Assembly (NCBI GenBank): GCA_029067085.1
Contig: JAIEFE010000016.1
Location: 1-52,763 of the forward strand
Length of the DNA stretch: 52,763 nt
Reading direction: 5' to 3'
Origin: Lachnospiraceae bacterium
GTDB lineage: Bacteria > Bacillota > Clostridia > Lachnospirales > Lachnospiraceae
The notes beneath the pieces were generated by a model. The model was not told the DNA's origin, made no database searches, and worked only from the letters and a program-made list of their open reading frames with translations. How positions within the stretch are numbered: the stretch's first letter is position 1; every line of letters starts with the position of its first letter. The position numbers and the translations under genes were made by a program. Positions 31,521-40,763 of this stretch are shown piece after piece.

Positions 31521-31802
31521 ATGCGTATCGAAGCTTATACACAGGTACAGCAGATTTATGGTGCAAAGAACAGAGCTAAGACGCAGAACACAGCGAAAAA
31601 TGCGAGCGCTGACAGGATTCATATCTCCAGTATCGGTAAAGATATTCAGACCGCAAAGAACGCAGTAGCAGCGGCGGAGGATGTCAGAAGCGAGCTTGTG
31701 GCTCCCATTAAGGCCGGCATTGCAAACGGCACTTATCAGGTGAGCGGCGAGAGTTTTGCGGAGAAGCTGTTGAAGCATTACGAGGAGATTGAAAGTCTGT
31801 AG
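31521..31802 (+). CDS. flgM: Anti-sigma-28 factor FlgM
   Basis: A 93-aa FlgM. AAGGAGGAGTCCGG precedes the ATG at 31521, so the upstream in-frame extension is excluded. The N-terminus (MRIEAYTQVQQIYG) is typical of clostridial FlgM, the middle is disordered and Lys/Ala-rich with DRIHISSIGKDIQTAKNAV, and the C-terminal sigma-binding part has VAPIKAGIANGTYQVSGESF and EKLLKHYEE. It holds SigD inactive until the hook is complete. The gene itself has a SigD promoter, giving feedback. Confidence 0.88.
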   Translation: MRIEAYTQVQQIYGAKNRAKTQNTAKNASADRIHISSIGKDIQTAKNAVAAAEDVRSELVAPIKAGIANGTYQVSGESFAEKLLKHYEEIESL

Positions 31803-31846
31803 GAGTGGTAAATTTGCAAGCAGATTAACCACAGGAGGGGTTTGGC

Positions 31847-32365
31847 GTGGCGAGCTTAATGGAAACCTTGATCGAGGTTTTGGAAAAGGAAAATCTGGAG
31901 TACGGGAATCTGTTAGAGTTGTCCATGAAAAAAACACCCGCCATTGTGTCTGACGATATCAAAGCTTTAGCGGAAATCACGGATGAGGAGCAAATCATCG
32001 TAAGCAGGATTAATCATCTCGATAAACAGAGAAATGAAGCTGTCAATGATATTGCAAACGTACTTAACAAGGATGTTACGAAGCTGAAAATTGTAGACTT
32101 GATCAAAATGCTGGCGGCCAAGCCACAGGAGCAGGCAAAACTGGCATCGGTATTTGATGATCTGCGCAGGAATGTGCATGCGGTGAAGCGGATTAACGAA
32201 CAGAACAGAGAACTGATCGAGAATGCGCTTGAGCTGGTACAGTTCAATATGCAGATGATCCAGGCTATGAATAAGGCGCCGGAGACGGCAAATTATAACA
32301 AAGGAGCCTATAATACCGGTGATGTGATCGGGACGGTCAACAAGGCTTTTGACGCCAAGCAATAA
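31847..32365 (+). CDS. flgN: FlgN-like chaperone for hook-associated proteins
   Basis: A 172-aa, mostly helical protein starting at GTG with CAGGAGGGGTTTGGC ahead. It begins with a coiled-coil helix (LMETLIEVLEKENLEYGNLLELSMKKTPAIV), typical of FlgN, which binds FlgK and FlgL and prevents their aggregation before export. Position between flgM and flgK supports the call. It ends 20 nt before the first flgK. Confidence 0.82.
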   Translation: MASLMETLIEVLEKENLEYGNLLELSMKKTPAIVSDDIKALAEITDEEQIIVSRINHLDKQRNEAVNDIANVLNKDVTKLKIVDLIKMLAAKPQEQAKLASVFDDLRRNVHAVKRINEQNRELIENALELVQFNMQMIQAMNKAPETANYNKGAYNTGDVIGTVNKAFDAKQ

Positions 32366-32384
32366 TTGTTGAGGACGGTAGAAT

Positions 32385-34052
32385 ATGTCATTAATGTCGA
32401 GCCTTTATATAGGCGTATCAGGATTACAAACATCAAATAATGCGCTCAATACCACGGCGCATAACATGTCTAACTTAGACACCCAGGGATATACCAGACA
32501 GCAGGCACTGCAGGGGACGCGGAATTACGTTACGCATACAAAAACTGCTGACAAAAACTGGATACAGACCGGTCTGGGTGTCAATTATACCCGCACAAGA
32601 CAAGAAAGAGACATTATACTGGACAGAAATTATCGCCGCGAGTATGGCCGCAGCGCTTTTTATGATGTCTCTGCGGCAGCATTGGAAGAGATCGAATATA
32701 TTTTGGGCGAGTCCAACGAAGGCCATGAGTTTTCCGAGGCGCTCACCGGGGATAATGGTCTTTGGGTGGCAGTGCAGGAGCTGGCCAAGAATCCGACTCT
32801 CTCGGTCAATCAAGATTTGTTTATGACCAAATGTTATGAATTTATCAATAAGGCGAAGGCGGTCTACGACGGTCTTTGTACTTATCAGGATAACATGAAT
32901 AAAAAGGTAAAGACGGACGTTGATCTGGTCAATAAGTATGCTCGGGAGATTGAGGAACTCAATCGAAAGATCATGCGGGTTGAGGGAGGACCGGAGCATG
33001 CGAACGATCTGAGAGACCGCAGAAATTATCTGCTGGATGAGCTCGCTAAGATCGGAAACATATCCTACTCTGAAGATCCCAGCGGCTATGTGAGCGTTCG
33101 CTTTGAGCAGGTGGATCTGGTGAAAGGCAGTCTGGTGAATGAGATGTGCCTTTACATGGATCAAAAGACCGGTTTCTACACGCCCTATTGGAAGATGCTG
33201 GCAAACTTTGATAAGTTTGATGAGAAGGGCGAACCGATTGTCTCCGAGGAAAATATCAAGAGCGCGAAGGTCTTTGATCTCACGCAGAAGATATCCTCCC
33301 AGTATGACACGGACATAGGCTCTTTAAAGGCTACGCTGCTTGGACGCGGCGATCACAGGGCTACTTACAGGGAGCTTGACAATATCAATCCGGACGGACG
33401 TTACGAGGAAAACTGGTACAACACGCACATCTCTCAGTCCGTCGTGATGAATGTTCAGGCGGAGTTTGACAGACTGGTAAATGTTATCACTTCAAAGATC
33501 AACAGCGTCCTGACGGAGGCAGCCGACAGGGCCAGACTGACCAATCCCGGCTCCGATTATCTGCGGGATAAAAACGGCGATCCTTATCAGGTTTTCCTGC
33601 CTATGGTGGAAGCCGACGGAACGGCGGAGACCAGCTGGACGGTGCGCAACATTATCATCAACAGTGAACTTCGGCAAAACCCTTCGCTTTTGACCTTTAG
33701 ATTAAGTGAGCACTCCGAGGACAATGAAACGATGGAAGCTCTGAAAAAGGCCTTTGAAGAGACCATCTACACCTTGAATCCCAATGTGGAGACGCCGCTT
33801 AGTTTCCAGGATTATTATAAAAATCTGGTATCCCAGATTGCCAATACGGGATTTGTTTTCCGGGGAATTCAGGAGAATCAGACGCAGGCGACGGATGCCC
33901 TCGCTTATGCGAGAGAGGAGATCTTGGGCGTCTCCTCCGACGAAGAATTGACCAACATGATCATGTACCAGAACGCTTACAATGCATCCAGCCGTTACAT
34001 CAATGTGATCAGCGAGATGCTTGATCATCTGTTATCAACATTAGGCAGGTAA
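32385..34052 (+). CDS. flgK: Flagellar hook-associated protein 1, first copy
   Basis: A 555-aa FlgK (HAP1) of usual length. The N-terminal D0 helix has LYIGVSGLQTSNNALNTTAHNMSN followed by the rod/hook signature TQGYTRQQ; the C-terminal D0 helix ends NMIMYQNAYNASSRYINVISEMLDHLL. It joins the hook to the filament cap-filament junction. A second, different flgK follows 77 nt downstream. The spacer holds two adjacent stem-loops. No signal for a frameshift. Confidence 0.88.
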   Translation: MSLMSSLYIGVSGLQTSNNALNTTAHNMSNLDTQGYTRQQALQGTRNYVTHTKTADKNWIQTGLGVNYTRTRQERDIILDRNYRREYGRSAFYDVSAAALEEIEYILGESNEGHEFSEALTGDNGLWVAVQELAKNPTLSVNQDLFMTKCYEFINKAKAVYDGLCTYQDNMNKKVKTDVDLVNKYAREIEELNRKIMRVEGGPEHANDLRDRRNYLLDELAKIGNISYSEDPSGYVSVRFEQVDLVKGSLVNEMCLYMDQKTGFYTPYWKMLANFDKFDEKGEPIVSEENIKSAKVFDLTQKISSQYDTDIGSLKATLLGRGDHRATYRELDNINPDGRYEENWYNTHISQSVVMNVQAEFDRLVNVITSKINSVLTEAADRARLTNPGSDYLRDKNGDPYQVFLPMVEADGTAETSWTVRNIIINSELRQNPSLLTFRLSEHSEDNETMEALKKAFEETIYTLNPNVETPLSFQDYYKNLVSQIANTGFVFRGIQENQTQATDALAYAREEILGVSSDEELTNMIMYQNAYNASSRYINVISEMLDHLLSTLGR

Positions 34053-34054
34053 CT

Positions 34055-34101
34055 GAAGTAAATTCCTAAGGAATTAACTTCGCGAGGATCTGCGATCCTC
34101 G
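34055..34101 (+). other. Two adjacent stem-loops between the flgK genes
   Basis: Stem 1: GAAGT.AATTCC (34055-34066) pairs with GGAATT.ACTTC (34070-34081), one A-A mismatch. Stem 2: CGAGGAT (34083-34089) with ATCCTCG (34095-34101), loop CTGCG. No T-tract. Similar two-hairpin units with a CGC-AGGAT-type second stem are at 52688-52735, and a related plan at 19922-19999. Confidence 0.55.
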
Positions 34102-34129
34102 GCATTACACTTAAATTGGGAGATTACGT

Positions 34130-36031
34130 ATGGCATCAACATTTTTTGGACTGACAATCGCATCATCCGGACTTCGGGCGGCCAACGCGGCCTTAAACAC
34201 CACGGGCAATAATATCAGCAACGTGCAGACCGAGGGCTACAGCAGACAGAAGGTGGAGACCGAGGCGGCTAATGCCCTGCGTGTATTCGCTACTTACGGT
34301 TGTGCAGGTGCAGGCGTGGAGACCCTGGCGATCGAGCGCGTGAGGGATGTGTTCTACGACCACAAATACTGGTCTAACGAAACCAAGCTTGGCGAGTATG
34401 ACGCGAAAGTCTACTACTGCAAGATGATCGAGGAATACTTAAAGGACGACAATAAGACCGGCTTTAAGTCGCTCTTTGACCAGGTCGGCGCAGCACTGCA
34501 GGAGATTACGAAATACGGCAGCAGCACCGATTACAAGGCACAGTTTCTGGGCGCTGCGAAGGCTCTGACGGATTATTTCAATAATCTCTATGGTGACTTG
34601 CAGGATCTTCAGTCGGACGTGAACGATGAGATCAAGATCAGAGCTGATCAGATCAATTCCATTGCGCAGGATCTGGCTACGGTCAACAAGCAGATCAATG
34701 TGGTGGAGCTGTCGGGCAAGAGAGCGAACGAGCTGCGAGATAAGCGAGACAGATTGATCGATGAGCTTTCCGCCGTGGTAGACGTGCAGACTGTCGAATA
34801 TCCCATTCTTGACGAGCAGGGCTATGAGACGGCGGCACATCGTTATATGGTAAAGATTGCCGGAGGACAGACTCTGGTGGATATGGATGATTACAGAACG
34901 CTGATCTGCGTCTCTCGCACGGACGAGGAGAAGGTGAATCAGTCTGATGTGGACGGTCTCTACGATCTCATGTGGAGCAACGGTCTGGAGTTTTCTCTCT
35001 ACAATGCTTCCATGGGCGGCGAACTGAAAGGTCTGATCGAGATGCGCGACGGCAACAACGGCGAGTATTTTCAGGGAGAGGCTACCAATATAGCGTTTCA
35101 CGGCAGCATTTCCACGGTGACGATCAAAACGCAGGCCTCCCATTTACAGGGCATCAGCAAATGCAACCTCTCGGACACGGGCGGCATCATCAATGTGGGA
35201 GATCAGCTTTTTTACTACACAAAGTGGGTTTATAACGGCGACGGAGAGTACACCTTTACCATAGATAACAATAAGAGTGATATGCCCCTGACTCCCGCAA
35301 AGACCTGGAAGGAGGCTTCCGTCGGCGGCAGCGTTAACTATCAGGGCGTACCCTATTATATGAAGCAGATGAACGAGTGGGTACGCGATTTCGCAAAGAA
35401 GGTAAACGATATCTTCAAAGAGGGGCTTACGGCGGAGGATCCGCCACAGAAAGCGGATATTCTTTTTACTGCAAATTATGTGAGAAAAGACGGGCAGTAC
35501 ACGCAGAAGGAACTTGACAATTCTGCACCCAACAACGAAAACACAGGATACTATAATCTGACAGCGGGCAATATTACACTCCTGCAGGCAGTGTTGAAAA
35601 ATCCTGATCTTTTGGGTACCAGAAAGGATATTGACAAAAATTCCGGCGTCGGAACAACACCTGTAACGACACCGTCAGGCGATGGCGTGGATGAGGTTGA
35701 AGGAAAGGAACAGTGCGATCAGGTGTGGGCGGTAATCTCCATGTTGGGAGATGTGAACCAGTTCAGTTTCCGCGGCAGGGATGCGGGCGGTTTTCTGGAG
35801 TGCGTGCTCTCTGATGCTACCTTAAATTCCAGCAATGCAGAGACGCTCTATGCCACCTATTACAGTCTGGAAACCAGCATTGACAACCAGAGAATCTCCA
35901 TCTCCGGCGTGGATGAGGACGAGGAGGCCATGAATCTGGTGAAGTACGAGAACTCCTACACGCTGGCATCCAAGATGATACAGGTGCTGACAGAAGTATA
36001 TGACAGATTGATACTGCAGACGGGCGTATAA
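34130..36031 (+). CDS. flgK: Flagellar hook-associated protein 1, second copy
   Basis: A 633-aa FlgK paralogue, clearly different from the first. The D0 start FGLTIASSGLRAANAALNTT is followed by NNISNVQTEGYSRQKV, closer to the classical FlgK signature than copy 1; the C-terminus ends NLVKYENSYTLASKMIQVLTEVYDRLI. The extra length is in the middle domains (about 250-530). GGGAGATTACGT precedes the ATG. Both copies keep intact D0 ends, so both could assemble. Either they stack at the hook-filament junction or they are alternatives. Confidence 0.88.
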   Translation: MASTFFGLTIASSGLRAANAALNTTGNNISNVQTEGYSRQKVETEAANALRVFATYGCAGAGVETLAIERVRDVFYDHKYWSNETKLGEYDAKVYYCKMIEEYLKDDNKTGFKSLFDQVGAALQEITKYGSSTDYKAQFLGAAKALTDYFNNLYGDLQDLQSDVNDEIKIRADQINSIAQDLATVNKQINVVELSGKRANELRDKRDRLIDELSAVVDVQTVEYPILDEQGYETAAHRYMVKIAGGQTLVDMDDYRTLICVSRTDEEKVNQSDVDGLYDLMWSNGLEFSLYNASMGGELKGLIEMRDGNNGEYFQGEATNIAFHGSISTVTIKTQASHLQGISKCNLSDTGGIINVGDQLFYYTKWVYNGDGEYTFTIDNNKSDMPLTPAKTWKEASVGGSVNYQGVPYYMKQMNEWVRDFAKKVNDIFKEGLTAEDPPQKADILFTANYVRKDGQYTQKELDNSAPNNENTGYYNLTAGNITLLQAVLKNPDLLGTRKDIDKNSGVGTTPVTTPSGDGVDEVEGKEQCDQVWAVISMLGDVNQFSFRGRDAGGFLECVLSDATLNSSNAETLYATYYSLETSIDNQRISISGVDEDEEAMNLVKYENSYTLASKMIQVLTEVYDRLILQTGV

Positions 36032-36050
36032 AGAAAGAGGGATACAGACT

Positions 36051-37757
36051 ATGAGAATGACGAACAAGATCATGCGGAACAACTCCGCATACAACATCAA
36101 TCAGAACAAGATCTTGCAGGATAAGCTGACGAACCAGATGACGAATCAAAGTAAGATCGTGCGTCCCTCCGATGATCCGGTGGTGGCGATCAGAGCGCTT
36201 CGCCTCAGAAGCAATGTGTCGGCGGTCACCCAGTATAATGAAAAGAACGCAGAGGATGCGAAACAGTGGCTTACCCTGACAGCGGACGCCATGGCTACGG
36301 TGGATGATGTATTAAACGATCTCTATGATCAGTGCACCGGCTCCGCGAACAAATTCAATACCTCCGACGATCTGCGGATTCATTTGACCCAGATGAAGAA
36401 GGTGACGGCAGAGTTCTATTCCTGCGCAAACGTGGACTATGCAGGACGTTATGTCTTCTCCGGCTACCGGACGGATCTGCCGGTAACCTTTACTAAGGAG
36501 GATGAGAAAGAGTTAAAAGAGCATCCCGTATCCTACAATATTTATGAGAATTTTGGCTATGAGGATATCAGCAGGATCAGCTACACGAATTATGACACGC
36601 TCAGAGCGGAACTGACGGGAAATAACAGTGTGACGGGAGCGCAAAACCCTTCCTACCCGGCGGGAGTAAATGCAACCAATTCCTATGAACAGACGGTTAA
36701 AAACGACACGTTGTACCGTTTTCGAATTTCTTATAACAATCTGGATTCGTTGGAGAGCGGGTCGGATCTTACGGTCAAGCTTCCCGGAATGCCGGAGGAC
36801 GAGTATATTAAGATAAGCTCAGCAGGCGGAACCGTTCAGGCAGCAATAGTGGATGCCGCAGGGAATGCGATAGCGTCTCCGACGACAACGCCGCCGCAGT
36901 TTGCCGAGTTTTCGGATCAGGAAGAGGCTTATAACGCTATCGCGAATGGCGTGGGGACTCCCCCTGTTGACATTGCGTTTATTCCCAGCACCGGCGAGCT
37001 GGTATTTTCCAGGGATTTCTATGAGGAGAACTTTAACGAAGCGGCCTTTGGGGGGAAGGATTCTTTCCAGATAAACTACAATAAATCCTCATGGCAGAGC
37101 GACGATATTAATCCGGTGCATTACTTCAAGTGCATTGAGACAAAAACCATCTCAGCGCCGGGTGTCAACCCGCCCGAGACGCGTGTGACGGCTTACAACA
37201 CCCAGCGCGATGAGGGAAGGGATCAGGATATTTATTATGATGTGGGCTACAATCAGCAGATTCAGGTCAACACGCGGGCGGATGAGATCTTCACTCATAA
37301 TGTGCAGCGGGATATGGACGACTTTGACCACTACTTAAAGCAGTGGCAGGAGATCGAGAGGGTACAGAAGGATCTGGAGGAGAAGCTGAAGGATTGGCCG
37401 ACAGACAGTCCTGAGTACAAGGATCTGTCGGAACGTATTGAAGGTGCGAAGAAAGCGGAGGTTTATATTCGCGAAAACATTCACAATAAATTTGAAAATC
37501 AGATCACAAAGTATCAGAAATACATGGATGATTCCCGTGTGGCTATGACAGAAAATGCAACGAGGGGAAAGCGGCTGGAACTTGTCAAGACCAGACTGAC
37601 GAACCAACAGGCTACCTTTAAGGAATTGCAGCAGGACAACGAGGGTATTGATATCACTGAGGTGGCGGTGGAGCTGACCAGCTCTGAGCTGACCTATAAT
37701 GCGGCTCTCATGGCGACAGGTAAGATTATGCAGACGAACCTGATGAATTATATTTAA
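36051..37757 (+). CDS. flgL: Flagellar hook-associated protein 3
   Basis: A 568-aa FlgL, almost double the about 300 aa of Bacillus FlgL. The N-terminal MRMTNKIMRNNSAYNINQN and SKIVRPSDDPVVAIRALRLRS, and the C-terminal ITEVAVELTSSELTYNAALMATGKIMQ with TNLMNYI are conserved. The extra residues are a large central insert (about 150-420), probably surface domains. AAAGAGGGATACAGACT precedes the ATG, 20 nt after flgK copy 2. Confidence 0.9.
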   Translation: MRMTNKIMRNNSAYNINQNKILQDKLTNQMTNQSKIVRPSDDPVVAIRALRLRSNVSAVTQYNEKNAEDAKQWLTLTADAMATVDDVLNDLYDQCTGSANKFNTSDDLRIHLTQMKKVTAEFYSCANVDYAGRYVFSGYRTDLPVTFTKEDEKELKEHPVSYNIYENFGYEDISRISYTNYDTLRAELTGNNSVTGAQNPSYPAGVNATNSYEQTVKNDTLYRFRISYNNLDSLESGSDLTVKLPGMPEDEYIKISSAGGTVQAAIVDAAGNAIASPTTTPPQFAEFSDQEEAYNAIANGVGTPPVDIAFIPSTGELVFSRDFYEENFNEAAFGGKDSFQINYNKSSWQSDDINPVHYFKCIETKTISAPGVNPPETRVTAYNTQRDEGRDQDIYYDVGYNQQIQVNTRADEIFTHNVQRDMDDFDHYLKQWQEIERVQKDLEEKLKDWPTDSPEYKDLSERIEGAKKAEVYIRENIHNKFENQITKYQKYMDDSRVAMTENATRGKRLELVKTRLTNQQATFKELQQDNEGIDITEVAVELTSSELTYNAALMATGKIMQTNLMNYI

Positions 37758-37776
37758 TAGAGGAAGGACGACTGGT

Positions 37777-38238
37777 ATGCAGATTACGACAAGGGTATTT
37801 GGAGAGATTACCATAGACGACGAAAAGCTTATTCATTTTCCGGGCGGCATCATAGGTTTCCCGGACCTGCAGGATTTTGCGCTGATCCATGACGAGGAGA
37901 AGGGCACAGATACGATTCACTGGCTGCAGTCCATTCAGGAGCCCGCTTTTGCGATGCCTGTGATGGATCCGCTCATTGTACGGCCGGACTATAATCCCGA
38001 GGTGGACGATGAGCTTTTAAAGAATATCGGCGAGCTTGTACCGGAGGAGCTTCTGGTGATGGTGACGGTGACGGTGCCGAAGGATCTGACAAAGATGTCT
38101 GTGAACCTGAAAGGCCCCATCGTGATCAATGCAGCACAGAAGCTTGGCACACAGGTGATCGTGGAGGGAGACGAGTATCCGGTAAAATTCCCCATCTACG
38201 ATATCTTAAATCAAAACAAAGAAAAGGCGGGTGAGTAA
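37777..38238 (+). CDS. fliW: Flagellar assembly factor FliW
   Basis: A 153-aa FliW with MQITTRVFGEITIDDEKLIHFPGGIIGFPDLQDFAL, the typical start, and MTVTVPKDLTKMSVNLKGPIVIN in the second half. FliW binds flagellin, and when flagellin is exported free FliW binds CsrA and relieves its block on flagellin translation. The stop is directly followed by csrA, so the pair is coupled. Confidence 0.95.
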   Translation: MQITTRVFGEITIDDEKLIHFPGGIIGFPDLQDFALIHDEEKGTDTIHWLQSIQEPAFAMPVMDPLIVRPDYNPEVDDELLKNIGELVPEELLVMVTVTVPKDLTKMSVNLKGPIVINAAQKLGTQVIVEGDEYPVKFPIYDILNQNKEKAGE

Positions 38239-38457
38239 ATGTTAGCTTTATCCAGAAAAAAGAACGAAGCCCTCGTGATCAACAATAACGTGGAGGTTAC
38301 GGTGCTTGAGATCAAAGGCGAACAGGTAAAGCTCGGCATCAGTGCGCCCAGAGAAGTGCCTGTGTACCGCAAGGAGGTTTATGTGCAGATTCAGGATGCG
38401 AACAAGGAGGCCGGGGATGTGGACGGCATGGAGGCCCTGAAAAATCTACTCGGATAA
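38239..38457 (+). CDS. csrA: Carbon storage regulator CsrA
   Basis: A 72-aa CsrA beginning MLALSRKKNEALVINNNVEVTVLEIKG, with KLGISAPREVPVYRKEVY, including the RNA-binding RKxNE and the APREVPVYR strand. It blocks translation of flagellin mRNA by binding GGA motifs near the ribosome site. Its ATG immediately follows the fliW stop. The last 12 nt overlap the end of the convergent glycosyltransferase gene. Confidence 0.95.
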   Translation: MLALSRKKNEALVINNNVEVTVLEIKGEQVKLGISAPREVPVYRKEVYVQIQDANKEAGDVDGMEALKNLLG

Positions 38458-39618
38458 AATTTTGATCATCTGTGCCAGCCGCATTTCATAAGTGTGAGAT
38501 GCGGCTGTTTTTTCATAGCCGCTTATTGCGATTTCTATCCGTTCTTCTTCGTGGGTCAGGTAATACTGTACCTTCTCTTCCAGCTCTTCCATAGATTCAT
38601 AGGTTTCCAGATCTTTTCCGACTACAAAATAATCGGGAATTTCCGCCTGATAATTGGTGAGAAGAAAGCCGCCGCAGGCCAGCACATCCCAGATGCGCTG
38701 AGAGAGGCCGGTCTCGATGGGGCGTATGGTCATATTCAGATTGATGCGGCTGGCCTGAAAGACCTTTGGCATCTCAGTCAGTGTGCTCACCCCGCCCCGG
38801 CAGTCAACGCGTGGGAGGGAGGAGGCATCGCTTCTGGTGTAGAGTGCGACGGGAAAATGATCGGAGAGGCGCTTTAAGATGCGTTCCCGCTCCAGAGCAG
38901 CCAGCTTCATGCCAATATATTGATGGGCTGCAAGATACCGCATGGCACCGTCCCGCAGATCTTCTCCGTGATAAAAATCGGGATCTGCGTTCGCAATCTC
39001 AGAAATGACCGATTCAGTCAAAGCCTCCGGTATCAAGTTGCAGCCAAACACCTGGAGCTGTGCTTCCATCAGTCCGTCCACATAGCCTCTGGTGCGGTCA
39101 GAGAGAGTAAGGCTGTCATAGCGGCATTTCTCCGTGTAGAGGGAACCCACGAAAGAAACCCCCGCCCCGTAGGCGGTATAATCCTCATCGGTCATGGAAA
39201 GCACCACGTTCTCAAAATGCTTCACATCGGCAGCCAGAGGAAGATAGTGAATGCAGGGCGGGTTGACGGGAGAAAAGAAGTCGTATTGCGCCCGATCAAA
39301 CAAAAAAATGCGGTTATACGTGTTTCGCAGCGCATTTGAAAAAAGCTCCGGCACCGGACTGTCCACGGTCCAGCAGACGTACGGGACTTTAAGCCGCTCG
39401 CAGGTGTAGGAGATGGCGGGAAAAAAGTTGATGCTGAATACGAAAGCCAGCGGCCTTTTTAAGATCCAGCGGCTCACCGCCTCGGCACATCGCTTCGGTG
39501 TGATCTGCTTGTCGTGCATCTCCATTTCCTCCGTGTGCACCGTGATGCCGAAGCTTTGGAAAGCGCTGATAACGGCCGGTTCGCATATGCTGTTGTAGCG
39601 GTAGAATAGTATTTCCAT
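38446..39618 (-). CDS. CgeB-like glycosyltransferase inside the flagellar locus
   Basis: A 390-aa protein of the CgeB/GT-B type with a DUF3880-like N-terminal half (EILFYRYNSICEPAVISAFQSFG, then VPYVCWTVDSPVPEL) and a C-terminal Rossmann half with FVGSLYTEKCRYD, RINLNMTIRPIETGLSQRIWDVLACGGFLLTNYQAEI, the usual sugar-nucleotide pocket of this group. ATGGAGAAGGTT precedes the ATG at 39618; the frame extends upstream without homology-like sequence. It is transcribed against the flagellar genes and overlaps the end of csrA tail to tail. Probable role: flagellin or surface glycosylation. Confidence 0.8.
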   Translation of the reverse strand: MEILFYRYNSICEPAVISAFQSFGITVHTEEMEMHDKQITPKRCAEAVSRWILKRPLAFVFSINFFPAISYTCERLKVPYVCWTVDSPVPELFSNALRNTYNRIFLFDRAQYDFFSPVNPPCIHYLPLAADVKHFENVVLSMTDEDYTAYGAGVSFVGSLYTEKCRYDSLTLSDRTRGYVDGLMEAQLQVFGCNLIPEALTESVISEIANADPDFYHGEDLRDGAMRYLAAHQYIGMKLAALERERILKRLSDHFPVALYTRSDASSLPRVDCRGGVSTLTEMPKVFQASRINLNMTIRPIETGLSQRIWDVLACGGFLLTNYQAEIPDYFVVGKDLETYESMEELEEKVQYYLTHEEERIEIAISGYEKTAASHTYEMRLAQMIKILSE

Positions 39619-39795
39619 AACCTTCTCCATTTTCGTGCTGCTGTCTGCCTGCGGGAGATTCCCTTTTGTATTCCTGCATTTTATGCTACAATTATAACAA
39701 TATTTCATGGAAATGACAATTGATGCAGTGGGACAAGATCATATGAAAAAAGATGGTATCATGTTGTCTTGTGAGGAAACCGTGGGAGGTAGGCT

Positions 39796-40608
39796 GTGGC
39801 GGAAATGGTGAGTATCATACTGCCGACATACAATCGGGCATATTGCATTCGGAGAGCGGTGGACAGTGTGCTGTGCCAGACCTGGTCCGATTGGGAGCTT
39901 ATTGTCGTGGATGACGGCTCCTCGGACGGAACGGAGGAGATCATTGCCGGTTATGCTGCGGCGGATAACAGGGTCCTCTATCACAGGCAGCCGAACAACC
40001 GGGGGGTTTCTGCGGCGAGAAATGAAGGCATCAGGCTGGCACGGTATGAATATATCGCATTTCAGGACAGCGATGATGTCTGGCACGCGGATAAGCTGGA
40101 AAAGCAGATGCGGATTTTTGATGAACGCCCGGAGATTGGACTTGTCTACTGTGCCATGCAGGGAATCAGGCAGGACGGAAGTGCGGTTCGGATTCCGGAT
40201 CTTTCGATAGACAGGAAGTTCCTTCGCGGAAATCTGTACGGGCTTCTCTTACAGGGAAATGTGATCGACGCGCCTACGGCAGTGATACGAAAAAGCTGCG
40301 TGGAGAAGTGCGGCGGGTTTGACGAGGGTTTGTCCTGTCTGGAGGATTGGGAACTGTTTTTACGGATAGCCGGAGAATACGAGATTGGTTATGTGGATGA
40401 GACGCTTGTGGATTCGGATATTCACAATGGAGGCGTATCTTCCCACGTTGGGGGCTATTTTGAAGCGAGATGCCGGATGATCGCCATGCACAGGAAGGCG
40501 CTTTTGGAGTACGGTTTATTTGACCGGGTGGTGGAACGACTGCTCCTGATGGCAAAAGAAACGGGTGTGTTGGAACAGGTGTCGAAGATCCTTCAGAACA
40601 TGCTCTAA
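39796..40608 (+). CDS. GT2 glycosyltransferase between csrA and flaG, GTG start
   Basis: A 270-aa GT-A fold enzyme: VSIILPTYNRAYCIRRAVDSVL and LIVVDDGSSDGT form the nucleotide-sugar site, DSDD (about 94-97) the metal-binding DxD, and EDWELFLRIA (about 178-187) the acceptor-side ED motif. GGGAGGTAGGCT precedes the GTG with 6-nt spacing from GGAGG. It stands between csrA and the SigD promoter of flaG and is likely part of flagellin glycosylation; membrane segments are absent. Confidence 0.88.
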   Translation: MAEMVSIILPTYNRAYCIRRAVDSVLCQTWSDWELIVVDDGSSDGTEEIIAGYAAADNRVLYHRQPNNRGVSAARNEGIRLARYEYIAFQDSDDVWHADKLEKQMRIFDERPEIGLVYCAMQGIRQDGSAVRIPDLSIDRKFLRGNLYGLLLQGNVIDAPTAVIRKSCVEKCGGFDEGLSCLEDWELFLRIAGEYEIGYVDETLVDSDIHNGGVSSHVGGYFEARCRMIAMHRKALLEYGLFDRVVERLLLMAKETGVLEQVSKILQNML

Positions 40609-40637
40609 AGCAATTTTCGGTTTTTTTTGTTTTCTAC

Positions 40638-40664
40638 TAAATATTTGTCAGTTTATTCCGATAT
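40638..40664 (+). promoter_or_regulatory. SigD (sigma-28)-type promoter of flaG-fliD-fliS
   Basis: TAAA (40638-40641), 15 nt, then TCCGATAT (40657-40664), 100 nt before flaG. Confidence 0.85.
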
Positions 40665-40763
40665 AGATTACAAGAGATTGTGCCATTCTGCGCATATGCG
40701 GACGGCGCAGTCATGAGACGATTCCAGTAAATTTTTACCAATATCACACGGAGGTGATTGACG

